A stretch of DNA of 64,000 bases from the NCBI GenBank assembly GCA_022414725.1, contig CM039467.1, forward strand, positions 12,256,491 to 12,320,490, given 5' to 3'. The notes beneath the pieces are model-generated. The model searched no databases, was not told the DNA's origin, and saw nothing but the letters and a program-made list of their open reading frames with translations. A program made the translations under genes and the position numbers. Below, piece after piece: positions 12,901 to 20,859 of this stretch. This DNA comes from Microglena sp. YARC. Lineage: Eukaryota > Chlorophyta > Chlorophyceae > Chlamydomonadales > Chlamydomonadaceae. Numbering within the stretch: the stretch's first letter is position 1; each line of letters begins with the position of its first letter.

Positions 12901-15900
12901 CATGTATGTGTATGTTACAGTCCAGGGGTAGGCCAAATAGGCTAAAGGGACTTGCCCAACCGTATAGGAAGGGCTTAAAAAGAAAAAGCACTGATGAACT
13001 GGACCCCAAACAATCGTTTGCCTGACGAGGGCCCTGAGTTTGTGCTACAGTGATAATTTAATTCTACAATATTATTAAATCATCATCTCAGCTGGGATGA
13101 TAATTTAATTGTGCGATTATTAACGCATTTGTTTATAAATTTTATGAAGTACCGGTATTTCCATCCTTCAAAGGAATCAGGATTCACGACCACCTGAATT
13201 CTGGAGTTTTTATCCACCGATTCAGATTCAATGTTTGTCGTCATGTTGCAAATGGCATGCTTCATATACCTTCATGTGTTTCTTGTGTAATGGCATTGTG
13301 TATGCAGCAAACACATTGACTTTGTGAAGTATGCTCAAAAGAGAAACACTTGAAAATATGCATGGGGTGTGTTGACATGTGCATGTGTTGCCTAAATCTC
13401 TATTTCATCGGTTATTCGCACGAGCTTGCATGATCACCTACAATAGCATATCCAAATATTCAGATGGATGAGTTTACCGTGCATCCACACTACACCAGGA
13501 GAAACAACTTTTCCACCCATCCTTGTACAGCTCTGTACTCCTACATGTCATTCCTAATTGCACTTGTGTTGCAGGCGACTCAAAAAGTGTCAAATGTCAT
13601 AATTCAAGATACCGAGAAGGAACAGGAGAATACTTCAGGATGCGAGGAATCAGGAAATGGACAGTCCTTGCACCAAGATTATTTCCCTAAGAGTGGAGAG
13701 ACGAAATGTGCACCAGGTCGTGAGGAACAAGGCAATGTTGAAGAAGAAGTTGCGCCAAGTGAGCCGTGCACGCCCCCACAACCAGCACCGCTAACCTCAT
13801 CATTGAAAAGGACACATAGAATTGAGGCGCGGAAAAATGGATCACAAGAGGCTGGCTTCATCACCTTAGCAGCCACTTGGAAGGTCTTTGTCACATACCT
13901 CCAGACACTGCTCATGATGCAGTGGATACAGAAAAACACTCCCATTCTACCCGCATCATTTTCAAAAGTGATTGGGAGTGTTCGAGCCGTCTTCTCAACA
14001 TCGACATCTGTCGTTTCTCAGGAGTGTGCCACAAGTGGAAACTTTGTTGTGGACAAGAGAGTTTTGATGGTGACAGTAGCTGCCACGTTTCCTATCATGG
14101 TGTACCTGGTGATCGGCCTATACTACTTGCTCCTCCCAGTGTTCCACCGAGCATCAGCTTGGGTGAAGAGGAGGACCTCAAGCATCAGCACTGATTATGA
14201 GTCTGCTTCCTCCCCCTCCACCGACTACGTGACCAAGATGATCACATCTGCCATTGTTCTGCTCTTCTATTACTACCCCACCTGGGTTCAAGTTTTTCTT
14301 CAAATGTTCCTCTGCTACACCATCAATATGGAGGACAGAGAGGAGGAGACTCAACTTGCCAAGGTGTCAGGTCTCCACTACGGTCCAAGGTGGTCCTACA
14401 ACTTGGACCTTCAATGCTATGAGGGGCAACACGCAGTGTTGGTGTACACCATGGGTATTGGTGGCCTCATCTTTGTAGTGACAGCTCCTATCTTCATGGC
14501 ATGGAGTTTGTTTGTTAATGCCTATCAACTGGATTGCCCACGCTTTCGAATGAAATTCGGTTTTCTTTACGAGGAGTATCGCCACAGGTTTGTTGTTTCC
14601 TTGATCAACAAATAAATGAACTAATGAAAGGGAGGGAAGTGGTATTATAAGGAAGGTGAATATCCATAATCATTGAATTCAATTTATTTAATTTTTGGTT
14701 ATAAAAACCTAGGAATAAAGTATACCTTATACCTTTAAAGTAAAACATAGTTTAGATACTACGGTACTCCTTAAATATTGCATTGTGACTTGCACCTGTC
14801 ATGGATGGAAACTTGAGAGGTAGCCCCTAAATAGGGCAGACACTAAAACAGATTGACATGAAATTGTGCATTTTGAAACAATCAAGTGGCTTTGTCAGGT
14901 TGATAACATAATTCAGGTTCCGCGTAGAGGTTATAGTATGTGTGAACTCCTTTACAAAAGGTGATGAGTACATCAACTTAGGATTTGCATTGGGGTGCAA
15001 GTTTAACTCCAGTGCCAACCCACGTGCTTCTGGCTACGTAGTTGCTATAATTGCATGGTTCAAACTACTACTGTATGGGTGGCTGCCACCTGTCACTTAT
15101 TGCAATCTCATGGCTATCGTACATGTGTGTTTACAGGTGCTATGCATGGGAGGCATTCATCATGTTAAGGAAGCTGGTCTTTGCAGCATCACTATTGTTT
15201 CTATCCAGCCCATACCATCCAGTTGGCGCTCAGATTTTAACCGCCTTTGTTATTGCAAGCTTGGGCTTTGCAGCCCATGTCGTAATCCGTCCATATGTGA
15301 GCGACTACGTCCACAACATGGAGGTCTTGTCTTAAGTGTCCATCTTAATCTCCCTTATCCTCAGGTATGATGTCATTAGTTGAAGCTCATATATGAATGC
15401 ATGAAACATTGGTAGCCAATTAAAGAAAGGCCGAATCTGGTGACATGGGTGGGGAACAATGTGCTGAAATATTAGAAACCTATCCTTATTCACCTGCCCA
15501 AAAACCTTATAGCATGCAGCTAGTAACTTGTCCACTCTGACCCACCAAAACAATTCTGCATGCAGTCATTACCATGTCCGCTCTGACCCTCCCAACAACA
15601 TTCTAGCATGTAGCTTGTATCTAGTACACTCTGACCCACCCAACAACCTTCTTGCATGTAGCTTGTATCTAGTACACTCTGACCCACCCAACAACCTTCT
15701 TGCATGTAGCTTGTATCTAGTACACTCTGACCCACCCAACAACCTTCTTGCATGTAGCTTGTATCTAGTACACTCTGACCCACCCAACAACCTTCTTGCA
15801 TGTAGCTTGTATCTAGTACACTCTGACCCACCCAACAACCTTCTTGCATGTAGCTTGTATCTAGTACACTCTGACCCACCCAACAACCTTCTTGCATGTA

Positions 15901-17175
15901 GCTTGTATCTAGTACACTCTGACCCACCCAACAACCTTCTTGCATGTAGTCAGTACCTGGTCACTGCTGACCAAGTGCCTGCTGGGTATGACGTCATGAA
16001 GGTTCTCCTGACCATCACAAGCATCGCCACAATTTCCATATTTGTGCTCTTCATGTTCAAATTGTGGTCCGATGGAATGATTATGATGGTGAGTGAGGCG
16101 GCTTAATGTAACTACTGCCATAAATGGTCATGCAGATATCAAGTGAGAACTTTACCAGCCCTGAGAACTTGACTAGCCCTGAGAACTTGACCAGGGCTTG
16201 GGATTCTGGGTGAATGATTCAGAGGTTGTGGCTCGGAAAGAGCCCTAGGGCTTTCCTTGACTGCATGCACCATGCTTCTAGCAAAGTTGTGACCCAACTG
16301 TGTGTTTAAGTGATATCTGCATGGTTACCTTCATCAAGCTCAAAACATTCCTCATCTCCATGAAACTAGCAATACAGAAAGCCATTAATCAGTGTGTGTG
16401 TATGCATTGTTATGGTTGAAGGGGCACAATACCTGAAGTGTGTGTGGAACCATTTACATATGTGTGCATGGCTACGCTCATGTTGTATGCAGCCAACCAA
16501 CCCCGCTTCAACGATATGTATACTTTGTTAGAGTAGAGTTGCTTCGTTGATCGGATTGATTGTATATGTGACTAAAGATACCCAATCAAATTTTGTTATT
16601 CTCACACACACGTGAATGGATTACACTTTGCAGGTTGGCCTTGACCCATAGGTCCTCCACCACCACAAATCCCCACCACCACCACTACTGCCATCACTTC
16701 TACCTCCACCACCACCACCAATACTATCACTATCACCATCACTACCACCTCCACCACCAGCACTACCACTACCACTATCACCACCACTATCACCACTATC
16801 ACCGCCACAACCACTTTGCAGGTTGGCCTTGACCCAGAGGAAGCTATGGACATGCCATGGAAGGACGTCCTTCAAATCATGCTTCCCGAGTACAAGCGCA
16901 AGTTTAAGGTCCTGGGTCGCCCATTGGCCATCTTGTTTTTGTCTCTTGGGCACTTCCGAATTGAAGTGGAGAAGGCTTGCAAGAGACTGGTCATATGGAC
17001 GACAGATGGTGTCTCAGCCGTCTTAGATGCAGGAAGAACTCACCATGGGGGACTCAGCAGAACCTACTCAAACCATGCACATGAGGTTCCTCTTAGAAAG
17101 CGGCATGCTGGTGCTGCTTCCTTTGAAAAGGGCACCCAAGGCCATGCTCAAATACAACTGTCAATGAATCCCTAA
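602..17175 (+). CDS. Pmp-repeat, cysteine-rich multi-pass membrane protein (gene overview, 9 exons, 5' end outside window)
   Basis: Nine exons join with matching phases: 602-939, 7446-8292, 9562-9807, 11700-11922, 12635-12824, 13575-14587, 15137-15364, 15950-16088 and 16822-17175. The extracellular part has Pmp-type repeats (FQANKA with GGGLYV; FTQNEA with GGAIYM), then a GCC2/GCC3-like cysteine module, a VPDDGFFHS block, an EGF-like module (CAPGYSGVVCSICDEGYG) and about eight hydrophobic helices. This layout resembles large algal surface proteins with a TRP-like membrane region. It is probably a plasma-membrane protein, with function unknown. The joined exons total 3,578 nt, one short of a multiple of three because of exon 4. 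A TAA interrupts exon 7. The frame is otherwise preserved at every junction, so this is either a young pseudogene or an allele with errors. Confidence 0.8.
940..1855. other. Intron 1, left part: low-complexity DNA
   Basis: No gene is seen. It holds a G-rich patch (1153-1180), two copies of a TGAGGGCTGACCCCCC motif followed by C runs (about 1213-1252 and 1583-1612), and a CCCAC/CCATA-rich pyrimidine stretch (1370-1485). The same TGAGGGCTGACC/C-run motif occurs inverted at 24777-24815, so it is a small dispersed element. Confidence 0.5.
1856..2062 (-). mobile_element. tRNA-derived SINE, family 1, copy 1
   Basis: Read on the minus strand, it starts with a tRNA-like head carrying an excellent RNA polymerase III B box (GGGGGTTCGATTCCCC) preceded by an A-box-like TAGTGGTACACC. 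It ends with CTTAATACCACGCCC then CCAGGCGTTATCATT. The same body and tail recur on the plus strand at 57372-57572. It is not a real tRNA, because the acceptor stem does not pair. Confidence 0.75.
2100..2490. repeat. C-rich tract and duplicated ~125-bp unit in intron 1
   Basis: First come repeated TACCCCCTACCCC-type units (2105-2200) and a run of about 20 C (2208-2227). Then a unit of about 125 bp is present twice (2236-2360 and 2361-2490). Both copies run from TGATRTTCAATWCATATT, through a GGTAGGATGTGGT core and a second GTAGGACA block, to a CAGCTATAGGTA-like end. Confidence 0.6.
2505..7142. repeat. Three tandem ~1.5-kb units in intron 1, separated by (GTAT)n
   Basis: Each unit begins with CTAGTACATTGCC then GTGTGGCCGGAGGCC, continues through a pyrimidine-rich stretch with long C and CA runs and a shared body, and ends in AACTTTTCTCAGAAATCC, TGTATGTCT and a (GTAT)n tract. 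Units lie at about 2505-4208, 4209-5660 and 5661-7142. The block from CTTCGACTTCCGT to CGCTCGCAGGCGG is shared by 3315-3545 and 6240-6485. The CTGCAGCTGTTG to CAACATGCTAAG block is shared by 4810-4875 and 6100-6160. Open frames such as the minus-strand one at 6160-6963 come from this repeat and match no family I recognise. Confidence 0.7.
7143..7205 (+). repeat. Dispersed CCAGGGGTAGGCC repeat (family R), partial copy
   Basis: It matches the core AGTCCAGGGGTAGGCCAA then AGGCT.AAGGGACTTG, seen about twelve times in the window, often beside (GTAT)n or (ATAC)n. A second partial copy is at 8661-8720. Fuller copies are listed separately. The element looks like a short non-autonomous repeat, and no coding capacity or clear target duplication was seen. 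Confidence 0.6.
7446..8292 (+). CDS. Pmp-like gene, exon 2 (Pmp repeats)
   Basis: The acceptor CATTGCAG ends at 7445 and the donor ATGGCAG/GTAAGG is at 8293. The first base T completes the AG left by the previous exon, and the exon ends in phase 0. The 282 residues contain two Pmp-type motifs: FQANKA followed by VYGGGLYV, and LFTQNEA followed by GGAGGAIYM. The FxxN and GGA-I/L pairs are the hallmark of polymorphic outer membrane protein repeats. The rest is a probable beta-rich ectodomain. Confidence 0.8.
8590..8625 (+). other. Echo of exon 2 donor junction
   Basis: TATAACATTGCAGGTAAGAAACA repeats, with two or three changes, the true exon 2 end TATAACATGGCAG/GTAAGGAACA located 317 bp upstream. 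It is a usable-looking decoy 5' splice site. AT-rich ATTAAAT-type simple sequence (8335-8560) lies between the two copies. Confidence 0.6.
9205..9392. mobile_element. hAT-like MITE, family II (TAGGGA ends)
   Basis: This 188-bp element starts TAGGGATCGGCAA and ends TTGCCGTTCCCTA as inverted termini. It is flanked by an exact 8-bp target duplication ATGATATG (9197-9204 and 9393-9400). The interior is packed with the palindromes ATCATATGAT and ATGATATCAT. Eight-bp duplications and TAGGG ends fit the hAT superfamily. Relatives lie at 11425-11607 and, in opposite orientation, at 59038-59176. It sits inside an intron of the Pmp-like gene. Confidence 0.85.
9562..9807 (+). CDS. Pmp-like gene, exon 3 (cysteine module)
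   Basis: The acceptor GGCATGTAG ends at 9561 and the donor TGCAAG/GTGGGT is at 9808. Phase is 0 at both ends, giving 82 codons. The C-terminal half reads CKLGEYDP...CLPCDVGYY...CK, the spacing of GCC2/GCC3 or TNFR-like cysteine modules found next to membrane regions in large surface proteins. It continues into CPDDATC in exon 4. Confidence 0.8.
9894..9990 (+). repeat. Family R repeat
   Basis: The CCAGGGGTGGC core is followed by GAGCTAAAGTGACCTGCC and, 60 bp on, AGGAGGGGCCAATTTAAA. The tail resembles the copy at 48000-48135. It is intronic in the Pmp-like gene. Confidence 0.5.
10246..10502 (-). repeat. Two inverted family R copies
   Basis: Minus-strand copies lie at 10246-10335 and 10459-10502. 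In plus orientation they read AAGCCCTTCCTGTACGGTTG then CCTTTAGCCTATTTGG and TACCCCTGGA-TGTAACATA, the reverse complement of the 12916-13040 copy. Confidence 0.6.
10805..10885 (-). mobile_element. LINE 3'-terminal fragment
   Basis: TAGTACGCCATGCCACAGG, GTGAGATTGAGG and CCATCCCGTTGGC align with the 3' end of the LINE relic at 17428-17485, which also contains a GAGGTTGAGG block and CCAGCCCGTTTGC. An A-rich stretch lies just before it, where the tail of a minus-strand LINE insertion would be. It is only a short 3'-end copy. Confidence 0.5.
11148..11412 (+). mobile_element. tRNA-derived SINE, family 2, copy 1
   Basis: The tRNA-like head begins GGCTGTATAGTCCAGT (A-box-like) and carries GGGAGTTCGAGCCCCGC (B-box-like). 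The downstream GCTGCCGGAAGAC matches minus-strand copies near 42.4, 43.1 and 44.7 kb. A 42-bp segment (AAGTGCCACCTGTAATTGTA through GTGACTC) is tandemly duplicated at about 11271-11365. Confidence 0.7.
11425..11607. mobile_element. hAT-like MITE, family II, second copy
   Basis: It starts TAGGGGTCGGC, ends CCGGTCCCTA and is 183 bp long. Flanking octamers CATATATG (11417-11424) and CATAAATG (11608-11615) match at 7 of 8 positions. The interior is AT-rich with TAATATTA-type palindromes. It ends 92 bp upstream of the exon 4 acceptor. Confidence 0.75.
11700..11922 (+). CDS. Pmp-like gene, exon 4 (frameshifted)
   Basis: After the acceptor CCTTGCAG (ends 11699), phase 0 gives VCPDDATCVND, the expected continuation of the cysteine module. 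The downstream part (QPRFIVPDDGFFHSNP...YQCDDL) and the junction to exon 5 need a different frame. The donor CCTAGCAA/GTAGGT is at 11923. The exon is one base short (or two long), and the shift lies between about 11725 and 11758. Alternatively an acceptor at GTCTGTCAG (ends 11758) joins exon 3 in phase 0 and removes the shift, but drops CPDDATC. Confidence 0.65.
12635..12824 (+). CDS. Pmp-like gene, exon 5 (EGF-like module and first helix)
   Basis: The acceptor CTACTACAG ends at 12634 and the donor TTACAT/GTAGGT is at 12825. The entering G completes the AA left by exon 4. The sequence CAPGYSGVVCSICDEGYG...GGCQKC is an EGF/laminin-like module, followed directly by a hydrophobic helix (SVVLYSFFCVLSTIPLFLLL). 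This marks the transition from ectodomain to membrane region and fixes the reading frame of the end of exon 4. Confidence 0.85.
12916..13040 (+). repeat. Family R repeat, full-length copy
   Basis: CAGTCCAGGGGTAGGCCAAA is followed by TAGGCTAAAGGGACTTGCCC, AGGAAGGGCTTAAAAAG, AAAGCACTGATGAACTG and a CCTGACGAGGG-containing tail. The same order recurs at 45681-45800 and, inverted, at 10246-10335 and 41366-41436. It is followed by AT-rich DNA (13040-13130). Confidence 0.65.
13575..14587 (+). CDS. Pmp-like gene, exon 6 (membrane region)
   Basis: The acceptor GTGTTGCAG ends at 13574 and the donor CGCCACAG/GTTTGT is at 14588. Phase is 0 in and 2 out. An acidic, Glu- and Pro-rich cytoplasmic stretch (about the first 90 residues) is followed by at least three hydrophobic helices: near VLMVTVAATFPIMVYLVIG, near TSAIVLLFYYYPTWVQVFL and near AVLVYTMGIGGLIFVV. 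It ends in a cytoplasmic FGFLYEEYR motif, which in related algal surface proteins precedes the next helix pair. Confidence 0.85.
14636..15136 (+). other. Intron 6 of the Pmp-like gene
   Basis: AT-rich DNA with no feature I can support. The intron spans 14588-15136 and ends in TGTGTTTACAG. Confidence 0.5.
15137..15364 (+). CDS. Pmp-like gene, exon 7 (contains in-frame TAA)
   Basis: The acceptor GTTTACAG ends at 15136 and the donor ATCCTCAG/GTATGA is at 15365. It reads YAWEAFIMLRKLVFAASLLF and GFAAHVVIRPYVSDYVHNMEVLS, the expected pair of helices with an RPY loop. A TAA (15333-15335) follows, and in the same frame VSILISLIL runs to the donor. Phase 2 at the exit matches exon 8 exactly, so the exon is coding on both sides of the stop. 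Confidence 0.8.
15512..15941 (+). repeat. 48-bp minisatellite made of intron/exon junction copies
   Basis: Two diverged units (starting 15512 and 15558) and seven near-identical 48-bp units (starts 15606 to 15894) each begin GCATGTAG (or GCATGCAG), continue TTGTATCTAGTACACTCTGA and end CCCAACAACCTTCTT. The true exon 8 boundary follows in register at 15942: GCATGTAG/TCAGTACCTGG then TCACTGCTGACCAAG. Each unit is therefore a degenerate copy of the 3' splice site and the first 25-30 bp of exon 8. Confidence 0.85.
15950..16088 (+). CDS. Pmp-like gene, exon 8
   Basis: The acceptor GCATGTAG ends at 15949, T completes the AG of exon 7, and the donor ATTATGATG/GTGAGT is at 16089. It encodes a short loop (SQYLVTADQVPAGYD) and one hydrophobic helix (VLLTITSIATISIFVLFMF). 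Phase at the end is 0. The acceptor is the last of ten similar GCATGTAG sites. Confidence 0.85.
16089..16821 (+). other. Intron 8 of the Pmp-like gene with a duplicated acceptor
   Basis: Mostly unique DNA, then an echo of the exon 9 acceptor (CACTTTGCAGGTTGGCCTT then GACCCATAGG, 16624-16652). A 150-bp (CCA)n-type triplet repeat (16653-16805) separates it from the true junction. Confidence 0.7.
16822..17175 (+). CDS. Pmp-like gene, terminal exon 9
   Basis: The acceptor CACTTTGCAG ends at 16821 and the frame is open to TAA at 17173-17175. The 117-residue cytoplasmic tail (VGLDPEEAMDMPWKDVLQIM...) has no membrane helix and no domain I recognise. Phase 0 agrees with exon 8. No clear polyadenylation signal follows. 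Confidence 0.75.
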   Translation, partial: VGLDPEEAMDMPWKDVLQIMLPEYKRKFKVLGRPLAILFLSLGHFRIEVEKACKRLVIWTTDGVSAVLDAGRTHHGGLSRTYSNHAHEVPLRKRHAGAASFEKGTQGHAQIQLSMNP

Positions 17176-17315
17176 GAAAATGTGCAGGTGTATGATGTTT
17201 GAAAAACGTCTTTTATGCCCAGTCAGTGTACACACATTATTTAGCCCTACCTTCTAATCCTTTGTGCTCATGTATAATTCATGGTCAACTTCAGGATCAA
17301 GAACGAGAACCCGAA

Positions 17316-17395
17316 GTCGTTCTTGGTCTTGCCCAGTCGTTCTTGGCCTTGCCCAGTCGTTCTTGGTCTTGCCCAGTCGTTCTTGGTCTTGCACC
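17316..17395. repeat. 20-bp minisatellite, 4 copies
   Basis: Four head-to-tail copies of GTCGTTCTTGGTCTTGCCCA (one with GGCC), just downstream of the Pmp-like gene and followed by (AAAT)n. Confidence 0.8.
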
Positions 17396-17399
17396 AGAG

Positions 17400-20115
17400 T
17401 ACTTAACAATAAATAAATAAATAAATAAATAGTACGCCTTGCTACGAGGCGTGAGGTTGAGGGGGCCAGCCCGTTTGCTTTCACTGGGGCCAACCACCAA
17501 TAGGGGGGGGGAGGGGGAGGGGTCTAACATCCCCTTGGGGAAGGGTTTTGGGCCTGTTCCATGCGTCTACTGCATGCGACAATGGACTGGAAGGAGACAT
17601 TGGCATGGGTGTGAAGTTTGGTGCAGAGCTTGAGGGCTGCTACTTTGGAGATACCTAAGCGGGTGAGGTTGGGAAGTGCATTGTTAGGTATGGTCCCTGT
17701 GGTACCCAATGTCACAATTGATTATATCACTTTATACCCCTGATCTTTCACGGCCTGCAATAGGGTCTTGTGCTGATTCCCCTTTTCTGCATATTTAATC
17801 GAATGGTTGGTATCAGAGCAGTGGACGACTTCAACTATGTGGATGGGAGGACATGATGTGGGATTCGAGCATGTTTGTTGATCCGAGGTCAAGCGGAGGT
17901 CTGGTCTGAGTTTGTCCCAGGTGGTTAGGGCCATGTTAGGGGGGTTCAGCCACGAGGGTGGCCTGTTCCCCAGCACCCCACTTGGGAGGTCCTCCAGTTT
18001 GCCAGCGTCCTTATACATGAGTTCCCCCCCCTCCCCCCCCCCCCCCCCCCCCCCCCCCCGTTCCCCTTTGGACACTGTTTGTTTTGTTAATTTTACTGCA
18101 AGGTTGTGCCGATTAATGTACATCCCAGTAAAGGTTGGGTGCTTGCAGCCCGCCAGCATGTGACTAGCCCCATCTTGGCATGCGTGACAAATGGGGCAGG
18201 TGTTTAATGAGGGTGGGTGGGGGTTACTAGTAACTACCATATGGTATTTTCCATCGGTGGGCCAGCTTCTTGTTCCTTAGGCGGCCCCACCTAGCCTTAT
18301 GGATTTGAATCTTCTGCCACCAGGGGACGGATGCCTGCTGCCAGAAGTAGTGGCTAGCATGATTGTGGGAGGTGCTTAGGGGATGCTATGGTCCACAGTG
18401 AGGCGTACATGCCATGCATGTTGGTCCCCCCTGTGTGGATTTTGGTGCGGAGCCTTGACCCCCCTGGTGAGGTTGGGTGTTGCTATCTTAGGGGGCAGGG
18501 TGCTGTCAGCTGCCACCGGAGGCTGGACAGATGGCCATATATGGCCCATGTGAGCCACCTCTCCTACATTGTCAGTAGTGACGGAAGTATTTACAAGGGG
18601 GCTAGGATGCACCCAAGGTGGGATCCGAGAATGTCCAGTCGTTGGGCTGTGTCAGTGCAGACTATTCCGTGGTGGTTGGTAAGGGATTGAGGGGTGGGCT
18701 GATTTCCTAAAGATGGCCCTACCTATGGACTGACTTAGGTTGTTTGGCTAGTCTTGCCCTGAAGGTCTCTAGGCGCTTGGCGGTGGAGTCTTTCTCGTGG
18801 GTGGTTTGGATGCGGGTAAGGGTTGAGGTGGCAGGTGTGAGGGCCTGGCCTATGGCTGTCATGGGTGGTGGCTGGCTGGATGGGTGCGTGTTTTGATGTT
18901 TGGTGGGAATTAGGGCAGTTTGCTTGAATGAGAAGGTTTAGGTAGTTCCGAGCCTCCTAAGGAGGATAACAAGGGCGTTAAGGCACTTATAAATACTCCC
19001 CAACTACCGTTCTACCTAGAGTGATAATTGCCTACCAGGACCTAGAGTGATAACTGCCTGGTAGGGGGGGGGGGGGGGGGGGGGGGGGGGTAGGGCAGGT
19101 CTTCAGGAGGATATTGTGGGCCAGGCGGATTTGTTCCATTATGGTATCAGCTAGGGCGGCGATATCCAATTGCTCGAAGAGGAGGGTGTCTCTAGTGTTG
19201 GCGATGCTCAAGGGGGAGTGGTCTGAGTTAAGGAGGGTTGTGACCCTGTTGTACGCCAGGGTAATGGGGTGGGTGGCAGAGTGGAATTGCGAGGTGAGCT
19301 CGGTGTGTATGACTTGTTTCTTAGCAGAGAGGTATTTCTTGAGGATGGGGAGGGTAGGCCGGGGGGGACCTGGGGGTGTTGGGGGAGTGGTGGAGGGGAA
19401 GCCAGGTGGTGGGTATTTTCTGAGTGAGGAGCAGGTGATCCATGTTGGCCCCTACCGATGTGGTGGATTTGTCAAGGTACGTGTTGGGGGGTAACAGTGG
19501 GTATAGGAAGATATTGTCTACTCTACTAGAGTGAGCTACTTGCATATGCTCATAGAAGTAGTAGGTGTGGGCCCTAGTGGTGGTGGTGGTGGTGGGCCTG
19601 AGGGGCATCCGCATGCACTGGGATTGATGGTGTGCGTCCATGTGTTACGTGGGGGCCTGGGGGGTTCTGTCTTGGGGGCTGATGACTGCGTTCCAGTCCC
19701 CGGCTACTAGGGTGGTGTGGCCCAGAGTGTGGGCTGCTGTTTTGATTTTATGGATGTGATTGTACGTGGCCTGGACCTGGGAGGGTTTGTCCCCTGGTAT
19801 TTAGACGCCTACAACAGGGACTGTGTGGGTGTCTTGACTGCCGAAGGTGATGTGGGCTAGGCTGCCTTCTAAGTGAGGGAGAACCTCGTGCTTGACGATG
19901 TTTGGGCTATATGTTTTGTGGACCATAATGATAACTCCCATTGCGCCTTGTTGGGGGTGAGAGGGTGGTTGTATATCTAGGGTGTTGGCATGGGGTGTCC
20001 TAAGGAGGCTACTATGGTGAAGGTAGTACTCAGGGATTTCGGCCTTGATGTGTTGGGTGGTTTTCATGCAGGAGAGGAGCTTGGTCTCGGTGAGTATGGG
20101 GACTACAGGCCTCCT
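17400..20115 (-). mobile_element. LINE relic with APE-like and restriction-like endonuclease parts (Dualen-like)
   Basis: Read on the minus strand from about 20115: an APE endonuclease start (ILTETKL), MGVIIMVHKTYSP, then VAGDWNAVI (about 19680-19720) and SRVDNIFLYP, all typical of LINE AP-endonucleases. Downstream, at 18240-17722, a CCHC motif (CPIC...SHMLAGC) and an RPD...HIVEV block fit the C-terminal zinc finger and restriction-like endonuclease of R2/CRE-type LINEs. The reverse transcriptase core is missing, with frameshifts and long G (19064-19090) and C (18033-18059) runs. The 3' end carries a (TTTA)n tail at 17400-17430. Having both nucleases matches the Dualen/RandI group described from Chlamydomonas. 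It is dead. Confidence 0.65.
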
Positions 20116-20512
20116 GGCTTTACCAACTGTTTTTTAGGTCTAAACTTGAGTCACTTTTTCAGGTCTACAAAAAATCACTTTTGCCACCGTTTGCCACGGT
20201 ATTTTTGCCATGCAATTTTGAGACACCGTTTTGACAAAAAAAACGGGTTTACCAACTTTCAATCTTGCCCTTTAATGCTGCGCGTACGGTACTGCATCTG
20301 ACTAGCACCACCTTTCTAAGCACTAAAGTGTTCTTCAGTGCCCATTTCAGGGGGCCCAGGGTGTTCTTCAGAGGGCCCATTTAAATCAAAGAGTATAATA
20401 CAAATAATATAATGTGGTGTGGAAGGCGGTGAGAAGAGCGAGGTTCAGGAAGCCCCATGACGAGGTTGTTATTTGGCGTGGCCTCAATTTTGAACTTGCG
20501 CCTCCTCCTGTA
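20116..20512. other. Unassigned spacer
   Basis: No gene or known element was seen. It contains a short tandem of GGGCCCA.GGTGTTCTTCAG-like units (20335-20385) just upstream of LTR element A. Confidence 0.3.
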
Positions 20513-20517
20513 GACGG

Positions 20518-20859
20518 TATCGGCATCCATTGCGGTTCACTCGATCGTTTTATGTCTTGGTGACTACTACTGTACTTCCTTAGAACTATAGCTGTAGATA
20601 GTAACTGCTTTTCTGTCTGTACTGTGTCACACTATGTGACACAGTGCCAGCTTCCCGTAAGCAGCGTCCGCTGGTGTCCTTTCTGCCACGCGCTGTCTAG
20701 CCAGGGTCTAGACCCTGCTGTCTTTACCCTGATCCCACCACTGGTGTTTTCCCGTAAGAGGGTTCCTCCAGTGCTTTAACCATTCTCATCTTGTGTAAAA
20801 AGATTGGCGCGTTTGACCGCTGCGAGTATCTCTCCACTCTTGAAGTGTATAAGCTGATA
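20518..20859 (+). repeat. 5' LTR of element A
   Basis: 342 bp starting TATCGGCATCC and ending AAGCTGATA. It differs from the 3' LTR at a handful of positions. It is followed by GGTTATCGG, which is conserved as GGTTATACGG after the 5' LTR of element B and may include the primer site. Confidence 0.85.

Noticed and set aside
15520..15945. Repetitive 141-residue minus-strand frame and the plus-strand frame over the minisatellite
   Set aside because: These are simply the 48-bp minisatellite (a multiple of three) read through; only the last part of the plus frame is exon 8.
15333..17175. Alternative nuclear code with TAA read as glutamine, as in some ulvophyte algae
   Set aside because: The COPZ gene here ends with TAA exactly at the family C-terminus and splices to an intact frame without internal TAA or TAG. 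One interrupted gene is weak evidence for recoding.
18033..18163. Glycine or proline-rich protein segments over C/G runs
   Set aside because: They are produced by homopolymer DNA inside the LINE relic and elsewhere and have no independent support.
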